Below are positions 6,541 to 13,597 of a stretch of DNA of 31,822 bases, in pieces; the first letter of the stretch is position 1, and each line of letters starts with the position of its first letter. The DNA comes from Spongiibacteraceae bacterium UBA5047 (GTDB lineage Bacteria; Pseudomonadota; Gammaproteobacteria; Pseudomonadales; Spongiibacteraceae), in assembly GCA_002415025.1 (NCBI GenBank), contig DIBR01000062.1, positions 1 through 31,822 of the forward strand. The letters run 5' to 3'. The notes below the pieces were generated by a model. It was given only the letters and a program-made list of their open reading frames with translations. It searched no databases and had not been told where the DNA came from. Position numbers and translations under genes: made by a program.

Positions 6541-7878
6541 ATGGCCGACGCCCCGAAAAAACTCTACATCAAAACCCACGGCTGCCAGATGAACGAGTAC
6601 GATTCTGCTCGCATCCAGGACTTGCTGGGGGTGTCGCACGCGCTGGAACCGACCGACAACCCGGAAGAAGCCGACGTTCTACTGCTGAACACCTGCTCTA
6701 TCCGGGAAAAGGCCCAGGAGAAAGTCTTTCACCAGCTCGGTCGATGGAAACAGCTCAAGGACAAGAACCCGGCGCTGGTCATCGGCGTCGGTGGCTGTGT
6801 CGCCAGCCAGGAAGGCGCTGATATCGGCCTGCGCGCACCCTACGTAGACGTTATATTCGGGCCGCAAACCCTGCACCGCGTGCCGGACATGCTCGATGCC
6901 CGCAAGCCCGACGGACCGATTGTCGTTGATGTCACCTTCCCGGAAATCGAGAAATTCGACCGCCTGCCCGAGCCCAGCGCCGACGGCCCCAGCGCGTTTG
7001 TTTCTATCATGGAAGGTTGCTCAAAGTACTGTACTTTTTGTGTGGTGCCCTACACCCGCGGCGAAGAAGTCAGCCGCCGGCTGGATGACGTCATCGCAGA
7101 GATCGAAACGCTGGCCGACAAGGGTGTCCGCGAGGTAAACCTGCTGGGCCAGAACGTCAATGCCTACCGCGGCCTCACTCGCGACGGTGACATCGTCGAC
7201 TTTGCCGAGCTGCTTGGCAACGTTGCTGCCATCCCCGGCATTGACCGCATTCGCTATACCACCTCTCATCCGGTGGAATTCAGCGACGCCCTGATTGAAG
7301 CCTATCGCCATATTCCGCAGCTGGTGAACCACTTGCATCTGCCGGTACAAAGCGGCTCCGACCGAATTCTGAAAGCCATGAAACGCGGCCATAACGGCGA
7401 AGACTATCGCTCTAAAATCGCCAAACTCCGCGCAATTAGACCCGATATCAGCATATCGTCCGACTTCATTATTGGCTTCCCCGGTGAAACCGAGGAAGAC
7501 TTTGCCGACACCATGCAGTTGATTGCCGATATCGGCTTCGACACCTCCTTCAGCTTCATCTACAGCGCACGGCCAGGCACACCCGCCGCGACGCTGGCCG
7601 ATGACACCCCCGAGACGGTGAAAAAGCAGCGCCTACAGATACTGCAGCAACGCATACTGCAAAAGGCTCAGGAAATCAGCCAGTCCATGGTGGGCAGTCA
7701 GCAGACCGTACTGGTAACCGGCGTGTCCAAAAAGGATCCCGGGCAGCTCCAGGGCCGCACGGAGAACAACCGCGTAGTCAATTTTAGCTCGACAAATCAA
7801 TCGCTTATTGGTGAATTCGCCACCGTCACGGTACACGAAGCACTACCCAATTCCCTGCGCGGTGAACTCTGCGCCTAA
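6541..7878 (+). CDS. miaB: tRNA-2-methylthio-N6-isopentenyladenosine37 synthase MiaB
   Basis: 445 residues from the ATG at 6541. MiaB is a radical-SAM methylthiotransferase that converts i6A37 to ms2i6A37 in tRNAs reading codons that start with U. The N-terminal UPF0004 domain carries the auxiliary cluster cysteines Cys15 (KTHGCQMNEYDS), Cys52 (LNTCSIREKA) and Cys86 (GVGGCVAS). The radical-SAM CX3CX2C motif is Cys160-Cys164-Cys167 (MEGCSKYCTFCVVP). The HLHLPVQSGSDRIL and SSDFIIGFPGET motifs follow, with a TRAM domain from about residue 375. The ribosome site before 6541 is weak (GGTAG). The start was chosen from family length and from the promoter overlying the only upstream alternative. It reads alone, 90 bases before phoH. 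Confidence 0.96.
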   Translation: MADAPKKLYIKTHGCQMNEYDSARIQDLLGVSHALEPTDNPEEADVLLLNTCSIREKAQEKVFHQLGRWKQLKDKNPALVIGVGGCVASQEGADIGLRAPYVDVIFGPQTLHRVPDMLDARKPDGPIVVDVTFPEIEKFDRLPEPSADGPSAFVSIMEGCSKYCTFCVVPYTRGEEVSRRLDDVIAEIETLADKGVREVNLLGQNVNAYRGLTRDGDIVDFAELLGNVAAIPGIDRIRYTTSHPVEFSDALIEAYRHIPQLVNHLHLPVQSGSDRILKAMKRGHNGEDYRSKIAKLRAIRPDISISSDFIIGFPGETEEDFADTMQLIADIGFDTSFSFIYSARPGTPAATLADDTPETVKKQRLQILQQRILQKAQEISQSMVGSQQTVLVTGVSKKDPGQLQGRTENNRVVNFSSTNQSLIGEFATVTVHEALPNSLRGELCA

Positions 7879-7925
7879 ATTCCGCACGTAATAAAGGTTT
7901 GGTAATAGCGCCGTGTCGGGTATCC

Positions 7926-7953
7926 TTGACCCCATCGGCCCTGTTGCTATGGA
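7926..7953 (+). promoter_or_regulatory. Candidate phoH-operon promoter with very short leader
   Basis: TTGACC (7926-7931, five of six), a 16-bp spacer, and an extended -10, TGC-TATGGA (7945-7953). Transcription would begin around 7960, only about ten bases before the TTG start of phoH. A second possible pair just upstream is TTGGTA (7899-7904), 16 bp, TATCCT (7921-7926). Only mapping of transcript ends would decide between them. Confidence 0.35.
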
Positions 7954-7968
7954 CACCCCGGTAACACT

Positions 7969-8967
7969 TTGACTCAAGCACCTGTACAAACCGTTCTGAC
8001 GCTCGCTCCCAACGATCCTCAACTATTGGCCAACCTCTGCGGCCAGTTTGACGAGCACCTGCAATTTATCGAGCAGCACATGGGCGTGCGCATCGGCGTG
8101 CGCGGCGATACCTTTTCACTCGAAGGCGCTGAAGCCGCTGTCGCCGAAACCCGGCGCCTCATCGAAAGCCTGTATCGGGAATGTGAGCAAGGCGTGCAGC
8201 TGTCCCGGGAAAAAATTCACCTGCATATGCAGGATGCCGGCATCGATCTGCCGCGCGAGGCGGAGGCCACCGTGGCCCCCATCAGCCTGATACGCACAAA
8301 ACAAATTACCGTAAAACCGCGCGGCAAAAACCAGCAACTTTATGTGCGCGCTATCAAACACAACGATATCAATTTCGGTGTTGGCCCGGCGGGCACCGGC
8401 AAAACCTATCTGGCCGTTGCCTGTGCGGTCGAGGCCCTGTTAGCCCAGGATGTTGAGCGCATACTGTTAGTGCGACCCGCTGTAGAGGCCGGAGAGAAAC
8501 TGGGGTTTTTACCCGGCGATCTGGCACAGAAAATCGACCCCTACCTGCGCCCACTTTACGACGCGCTCTACGAAATGCTTGGCGTTGAAATGGTCGGCAA
8601 GCTGATTGAACGCAACGTAATTGAAATTGCGCCGCTGGCCTTTATGCGCGGACGCACGCTGAACAATTCGTACATCCTTCTGGACGAAGCCCAGAACACC
8701 ACGCGCGAGCAGATGAAAATGTTTCTCACGCGCATCGGTTTTGGCTCTACCGCCATCGTCACCGGCGACGCCACCCAGATCGACCTGCCCAAGGGCACGC
8801 CCTCCGGCCTGACTCACGTGCTGAACGTACTGCAGAATATCGACGGCATCAGCATGACCTATTTTCAGGCCAAGGATGTCGTGCGTCACCCGCTGGTGCA
8901 GCGCATTGTTGAAGCTTACGAAGCCTTTAGCGGCGACCCTGCAGCGCTCGACAAATCGAAATCATGA
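7969..8967 (+). CDS. ybeZ: PhoH-family ATPase YbeZ
   Basis: 332 residues. A PhoH-like P-loop ATPase that works with the endoribonuclease YbeY in rRNA and RNA metabolism. The N-terminal part (about 10-105) is the PhoH-associated RNA-binding-like region. The ATPase has Walker A GPAGTGKT (139-146), the VRPAVEAGEKLGFLPGD segment, and Walker B YILLDEAQN (about 236-244), then TGDATQIDLP. The start appears to be TTG at 7969. No in-frame ATG precedes it, and an out-of-frame ATG at 7949 opens a 7-codon reading frame whose TGA overlaps the TTG. The stop overlaps the ybeY start (ATGA), so the two are coupled, as expected for partners. Confidence 0.95.
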   Translation: MTQAPVQTVLTLAPNDPQLLANLCGQFDEHLQFIEQHMGVRIGVRGDTFSLEGAEAAVAETRRLIESLYRECEQGVQLSREKIHLHMQDAGIDLPREAEATVAPISLIRTKQITVKPRGKNQQLYVRAIKHNDINFGVGPAGTGKTYLAVACAVEALLAQDVERILLVRPAVEAGEKLGFLPGDLAQKIDPYLRPLYDALYEMLGVEMVGKLIERNVIEIAPLAFMRGRTLNNSYILLDEAQNTTREQMKMFLTRIGFGSTAIVTGDATQIDLPKGTPSGLTHVLNVLQNIDGISMTYFQAKDVVRHPLVQRIVEAYEAFSGDPAALDKSKS

Positions 8968-9419
8968 CTCTCACCCTTGATCTGGACAATGCGAGTTCCG
9001 TTAGCGTGCTGCCCTCGCATAACGATTTTGAACGCTGGGTAGCGGCTGCGCTTGATACTCGCCGCGACAAGGCCGAACTATCCATACGACTAGTAGACGA
9101 AGACGAAAGCGCCGAGCTGAACTTGAAGTACCGCCTGAAATCCGGCCCGACCAATGTACTCTCCTTCCCGGCCGATTTGCCCGCCGAACTCGCCATCCCC
9201 TTGCTGGGCGATTTGGTTATCTGCGCGCCGGTGGTTGAAAAAGAGGCCGGCGAACAGCACAAAACCAGCCAGGCACACTGGGCACATATGGTTATACACG
9301 GCACCTTGCATCTGATCGGTTTCGACCATATTAGCGATGACGATGCAGAGCAAATGGAAGCGCTGGAAATAGATATTTTACATTCACTGCACTACTCAAA
9401 CCCCTATTTGCCCGCGTGA
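8964..9419 (+). CDS. ybeY: Endoribonuclease YbeY
   Basis: 151 residues, normal length. YbeY is a zinc-dependent single-strand endoribonuclease involved in 16S rRNA 3'-end maturation and ribosome quality control. The metal site is intact: HGTLHLIGFDH gives His112, His116 and His122 in the HX3HX5H arrangement. Upstream lie TNVLSFP (about 63-69) and GDLVIC, which form the conserved fold. The ATG at 8964 overlaps the phoH stop by four bases. The downstream gene corC follows after 52 bases, all in the same operon. Confidence 0.96.
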   Translation: MTLTLDLDNASSVSVLPSHNDFERWVAAALDTRRDKAELSIRLVDEDESAELNLKYRLKSGPTNVLSFPADLPAELAIPLLGDLVICAPVVEKEAGEQHKTSQAHWAHMVIHGTLHLIGFDHISDDDAEQMEALEIDILHSLHYSNPYLPA

Positions 9420-9471
9420 TGAACACTTCATACATGCGACAAACCCCATCAGGAGGACAGCACCCAAATTC

Positions 9472-10344
9472 ATGAGCGACGACCGATCTGGCAGCGATGC
9501 AGGCGACAAGTCCTGGATCGAAAAAATTGCTCAGGCCTTCGCCGGAGAACCGAGAAACCGCGACGATCTGATTGATGTCCTGCGCATAGCGCGGCAAAAC
9601 GAAGTCGTCGATAGCGACGTACTCGGCATTATTGAAGGCGCCATGAACGTAGGCGATATGCAGGCGCGAGAAATCATGGTGCCGCGCCCGCAAATGGTTG
9701 TTATTAAAGCTGACCAACCATTCCCGGACATTCTTTCCACAATCATAAAAACAGCACACTCGCGCTACCCCGTTATCGGCGAAAACGCCGATGAGGTGCT
9801 TGGCATTCTGTTGGCCAAGGATTTGCTGCCACAGCTGCTAAAGGAAAACCCGGATCAGGTCGACCTGAACAGTATTCTGCGGCCCGCAACGCTGGTACCC
9901 GAAAGCAAGCGAGTTAACGTGCTGCTGCGCGATTTCCGGGAAAAGCGCAATCACATGGCCGTAGTCATTGACGAGTACGGCGGCGTTGCCGGGCTGGTCA
10001 CCATCGAGGATGTGCTGGAACAGATTGTCGGAGAAATCGAGGACGAGTACGATGAAGAGCACGATGCCTTTATTCGCAAAATCGCCGACAACGATTTTAT
10101 CGTAAAAGCACTGACGCCCATCGACGAATTCAACGAGGCTTTTAAAACCGAATTCAGCGACGACGAATTCGACACGATTGGCGGCATCATTTTGCAGCAG
10201 CTGGGCCACTTGCCGAGCCGTAACGAGGTGGCAACCGTCGAGCGTTGTGAATTCAAAGTCATCAATGCCGACAATCGTCAGATACACTTGTTGCGCATGC
10301 GCTTGCTGGAAGACTCCGAGCAGGAACAGGAGCTCGTCCACTAG
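9472..10344 (+). CDS. corC: CorC/YbeX CBS-domain protein
   Basis: 290 residues, cytoplasmic, without the membrane domain of larger CorB/HlyC relatives. The order is a short N-terminal helix region, two CBS motifs (about 65-185, starting at AREIMVPRPQMVVI and including MAVVIDEYGGVAGLVTIEDVLEQIVGEIEDEYDEE), then the CorC_HlyC C-terminal domain (about 205-285, DEFNEAFKTEF, DTIGGIILQQLGHLP). Members are linked to Mg2+/Co2+ resistance or efflux. In this genomic context (ybeZYX) they are also linked to ribosome maturation. The ATG at 9472 is preceded by AGGAGG (9451-9456) at a rather long 15-base spacing. It is followed after 36 bases by the GltS-like gene. Confidence 0.94.
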   Translation: MSDDRSGSDAGDKSWIEKIAQAFAGEPRNRDDLIDVLRIARQNEVVDSDVLGIIEGAMNVGDMQAREIMVPRPQMVVIKADQPFPDILSTIIKTAHSRYPVIGENADEVLGILLAKDLLPQLLKENPDQVDLNSILRPATLVPESKRVNVLLRDFREKRNHMAVVIDEYGGVAGLVTIEDVLEQIVGEIEDEYDEEHDAFIRKIADNDFIVKALTPIDEFNEAFKTEFSDDEFDTIGGIILQQLGHLPSRNEVATVERCEFKVINADNRQIHLLRMRLLEDSEQEQELVH

Positions 10345-10380
10345 CGTCTAAACCAGCCTCTGAACGGGACAGGAGATGCA

Positions 10381-11937
10381 ATGGACACCCCAGACAGCGA
10401 CCGCCTCCAGGACTTCACTCTGCGGGTACTCGAATACAGCGTACTCGCCTTTCTGGCGTTGCTGATCGCCGGCGCTATTTTTATCGCTTACCTCTATATC
10501 GTCGACGTGCGGCAAACCCAGCACGCCGTACGGCGCAACTATCCCGTCATCGGGCGCTTCCGCTACGTCTTCGAGCATCTTGGCGAATTCTTCCGTCAGT
10601 ATTTCTTCGCAATGGATCGCGAGGAATTGCCATTCAACCGCGCCCAGCGCTCCTGGGTTTATCGCGCCGCCAAAAACATTGATACCACTATTGCCTTCGG
10701 CTCGACCCACCCGCTGAATCAGGCTAACGATGTTATCTTTCTGAACTCGGCCTTCCCCACCCTGAAAGAAGATTTCGTACCCGCATCGGCCGTCACCATT
10801 GGTGAAGGCTACTGCGAGAAACCCTACACCTCCGACAAAGTGTTCCACGTATCCGGAATGAGTTTCGGCGCCATTTCCGCGCCCGCCGCAAAAGCCCTGT
10901 CGGCCGGTGCGGCGCAAGCGGGTATCTGGCTCAACACCGGCGAAGGGGGACTGTCTCCCTATCACCTGAGCGGCGGCTGTGACATTGTCTTTCAAATAGG
11001 CACCGCAAAATACGGCGTGCGCGACGAGAACGGCATTTTCAGTGACGACAAGCTCCGCCAGGTTGCAGCAAACGAAACTGTGCGCATGTTCGAGATCAAA
11101 CTCAGCCAAGGCGCCAAACCCGGCAAAGGCGGCATATTGCCCGCGGCAAAAGTCACGGCAGAAATTGCAGCGATACGCGGCATACCGCAGGGTTCGGATT
11201 CCATCAGCCCGAACGGCCACGTTGAGGCGCGCAATGTTGACCAACTACTGGACCTCATCTGCAGGGTCCGCCGCGTGACCGGCAAACCCACCGGATTTAA
11301 AGCCGTTATGGGCGGGCTCGACTGGCTCGACGAGCTCTTCAAACGGATACACGAGCGCGGCCTGGACTGCGCACCCGACTTTATTACCATCGACAGCGCC
11401 GACGGCGGCACTGGTGCAGCGCCACAAAGCTTAATGGACTACGTGGGTTTGCCAATTAAGCGCAGCCTGCCGCTGGTTGTCGACAAGCTGGGTGAGTGGC
11501 AGCTGCGTTCGCGCATTCGCGTGATTGCCTCAGGCAAACTGATCAATCCGGCCGATGTGGCCTGGGCCGTGTGTATGGGGGCCGACTTTGTTGTCTCTGC
11601 TCGCGGCTTTATGTTCGCGCTCGGCTGCATACAGGCACTGCAATGCAACAAAAACACCTGCCCCACCGGCGTCACCACCCATGACCCCGAGCTGCAGCGC
11701 GGGCTGGTTCCCGAAGACAAGGCCCTTCGCGTTGCCAACTACGCCAACAACCTTATGCAGGAAGTCGGTGTTATCGCCCACTCCTGCGGGGTGCGCGAAG
11801 CTCGTGAACTACAACGCTGTCACGCGCAATTAATTAATGACCGCGGCATCCCGGAGCCCCTGGACGTGCTCTACCCCGAACCTGAACCACGCGCAGATCT
11901 GTTCGCCAATCGCGACAATCACAACGGCAGCAAATAA
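10381..11937 (+). CDS. Membrane-anchored glutamate-synthase-domain FMN/Fe-S protein
   Basis: 518 residues. One hydrophobic segment at about 19-42 (YSVLAFLALLIAGAIFIAY) anchors a large soluble domain homologous to the FMN-binding synthase half of glutamate synthase (GltB, COG0069). Visible motifs are VSGMSFGAISAPA, the LNTGEGGLSPYH stretch, KPGKGGILPA, the SPNGH segment, FITIDSADGGTGAAP, and IRVIASGKL. The cysteines Cys416-X5-Cys422-X4-Cys427 (LGCIQALQCNKNTCPTG) reproduce the [3Fe-4S] motif of GltS, so the redox cofactors are probably retained. It has no glutaminase domain and no adjacent gltD, so glutamate synthesis is uncertain and the true substrate is unknown. The ATG at 10381 has AGGAG five bases upstream. 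It sits between corC and lnt, an insertion relative to the usual corC-lnt pair. Confidence 0.88.
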   Translation: MDTPDSDRLQDFTLRVLEYSVLAFLALLIAGAIFIAYLYIVDVRQTQHAVRRNYPVIGRFRYVFEHLGEFFRQYFFAMDREELPFNRAQRSWVYRAAKNIDTTIAFGSTHPLNQANDVIFLNSAFPTLKEDFVPASAVTIGEGYCEKPYTSDKVFHVSGMSFGAISAPAAKALSAGAAQAGIWLNTGEGGLSPYHLSGGCDIVFQIGTAKYGVRDENGIFSDDKLRQVAANETVRMFEIKLSQGAKPGKGGILPAAKVTAEIAAIRGIPQGSDSISPNGHVEARNVDQLLDLICRVRRVTGKPTGFKAVMGGLDWLDELFKRIHERGLDCAPDFITIDSADGGTGAAPQSLMDYVGLPIKRSLPLVVDKLGEWQLRSRIRVIASGKLINPADVAWAVCMGADFVVSARGFMFALGCIQALQCNKNTCPTGVTTHDPELQRGLVPEDKALRVANYANNLMQEVGVIAHSCGVREARELQRCHAQLINDRGIPEPLDVLYPEPEPRADLFANRDNHNGSK

Positions 11938-12008
11938 TAATCCCCGCGCTTGGAGACAACTCCTCGCGCCGCTAAACTAAGCGCAATTAATTCAGGGTGC
12001 CAACGTAC

Positions 12009-13502
12009 ATGCCGCAGACCAGTTCACTTAAAACCACACTGATTCTGCTCGTTATGGTATTGAGTGGCGTTGCGGTCACTCTGTCATTCGCGCCGTTTAA
12101 CATCTGGCCCCTCAGTCTTGTGGCAGCCGCGCTGCTGAATATCGCACTGGAAAAATCTTCTCCGAGACGGGGCCTCGCTCTGGGCTGGGCCTATGGCACC
12201 GGCCTGTTCGGCAGTGGCGTTTCCTGGGTCTATATCTCGATTCACGATTACGGCTTTACCTCCACGCCCCTGGCCATAGTGTTTACCGGCGCGTTTTGCC
12301 TGTTTCTCGGCATGTTCCCCGCCATCACCGCCTGGATTTACTGCCGCTGGATTCGCGACGGCCGTGGCGGGCGCATACTCGGCTTCGCTGCACTGTGGTT
12401 ACTCTCCGAGTGGGTGCGCGTCTGGCTGCTAACCGGCTTTCCCTGGCTCTACGTAGGCTATGCCTATATCGACACACCGCTGGCTGGCTGGGCGCCCATT
12501 GGCGGAATCTTCCTGCTGAGCCTGCTCGCGTATTTCAGCGCCGCCTCTATCGCGCAAAGCATTTTCAACAGGCGCTGGACGCTGCTACTCGGCGCAATGG
12601 CCTTTTGGGCGCTGGGCTACTCCCTGCAACAGCAGCACTGGACCCAGGCAACCGGCAACACCCTGAAAATAGCCGCGGTGCAGGCCAACATCACACAAGA
12701 TCAAAAATGGTTACCGGAAAACTACGAACCCACCCTGATGCTTTACGAGCGCATGACCCTGCCTGCGCTCGACCAGCACGATTTGGTAATCTGGCCGGAA
12801 GCAGCCATTCCCCAGTACTACCACATTGCGAAACCCTTTCTCGACACGATGGCCAAGGCTGCCGACGAGCACAATACCGCTCTGGTTACCGGTATTCCCT
12901 ATCGCACACCCGAGGGCGTTTACAATGCACTTGCCGTGCTCACCGGTGGTAGCGGAGTCTATGCCAAACAACGTCTGGTACCGTTTGGCGAGTATGTGCC
13001 ACTGGAGCAGTGGTTGCGCGGGCTGATCCGTTTTTTCAACCTACCCATGTCGAGCTTTTCCAAAGGCCCTGCCAGCCAGCCACCGCTGCGTATACACGAT
13101 CAGAACGTTGCTGCCTTCATTTGCTACGAAGTGGTGTATCCGGATTTTTTCGTGTCGCAAATGAATAGCGCCGAGATTCTGCTCACCGTCTCCAACGATG
13201 CCTGGTTTGGTCGCTCTATCGGCCCGAAGCAGCACTTCCAGATGGCCCGCATGCGCGCTCTTGAAACCGGACGTCAGGTCATTCGCGCCACCGGCACCGG
13301 CATCACCGCCGTTATCAATGAGCGAGGCCAGGTTGCTGCACGTCTGGCAGCTTTTGAACCCGGCGTTCTCAGCACTGAAGTCCAGGGGTTTCAGGGGGAT
13401 ACGCCCTTTGCCCGAACCGGCTCCTGGCCTGTTCTGGTATTGAGCGCGCTCCTCTGCATGATTTGCCTGCTGCGGGCGAAGAGAAAAAAGAACCCGCTTT
13501 AG
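12009..13502 (+). CDS. lnt: Apolipoprotein N-acyltransferase Lnt
   Basis: 497 residues from the ATG at 12009. Lnt is an inner-membrane enzyme that adds the third acyl chain to the N-terminal cysteine of lipoproteins. About six to seven membrane segments fill residues 10-205. The periplasmic nitrilase-type domain follows, with the catalytic triad Glu264 (VIWPEAAIP), Lys320 (YAKQRLVPFGEY) and Cys372 (AAFICYEVVYPDFF). A final membrane segment lies near the C-terminus. A GTG at 11997 is also in frame but overlaps the AGGG that best serves the ATG 11 bases downstream. A possible -10 (TAAACT) lies in the 71-base gap after the GltS-like gene, but the operon probably continues through. LptE and RlpA in this window are lipoproteins that Lnt would process. 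Confidence 0.96.
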   Translation: MPQTSSLKTTLILLVMVLSGVAVTLSFAPFNIWPLSLVAAALLNIALEKSSPRRGLALGWAYGTGLFGSGVSWVYISIHDYGFTSTPLAIVFTGAFCLFLGMFPAITAWIYCRWIRDGRGGRILGFAALWLLSEWVRVWLLTGFPWLYVGYAYIDTPLAGWAPIGGIFLLSLLAYFSAASIAQSIFNRRWTLLLGAMAFWALGYSLQQQHWTQATGNTLKIAAVQANITQDQKWLPENYEPTLMLYERMTLPALDQHDLVIWPEAAIPQYYHIAKPFLDTMAKAADEHNTALVTGIPYRTPEGVYNALAVLTGGSGVYAKQRLVPFGEYVPLEQWLRGLIRFFNLPMSSFSKGPASQPPLRIHDQNVAAFICYEVVYPDFFVSQMNSAEILLTVSNDAWFGRSIGPKQHFQMARMRALETGRQVIRATGTGITAVINERGQVAARLAAFEPGVLSTEVQGFQGDTPFARTGSWPVLVLSALLCMICLLRAKRKKNPL

Positions 13503-13522
13503 CACTCACTCTGCAGAGCTGA

Positions 13523-13528
13523 TAAAAT
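13523..13528 (+). promoter_or_regulatory. Candidate -10 (TAAAAT) for leuS-lptE-holA
   Basis: TAAAAT at 13523-13528 followed by GCGC, in the 95-base gap between lnt and leuS. The -35 is not convincing (TTTAGC at 13498-13503, 19-bp spacing). The 5' leader would be about 60 bases. Confidence 0.3.
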
Positions 13529-13597
13529 GCGCAGCTCGGCGAATCAGCCCCTATGAATCAGCGCTCATGCCCTGCGCCCCAGAGACCAAAGAATTAG

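Noticed and set aside
10348..11244. 298-codon open frame on the minus strand
   Set aside because: It lies entirely opposite the GltS-like gene. Its translation is Gly/Ala/Val-rich without domain motifs, as expected for an antisense shadow in GC-rich DNA.
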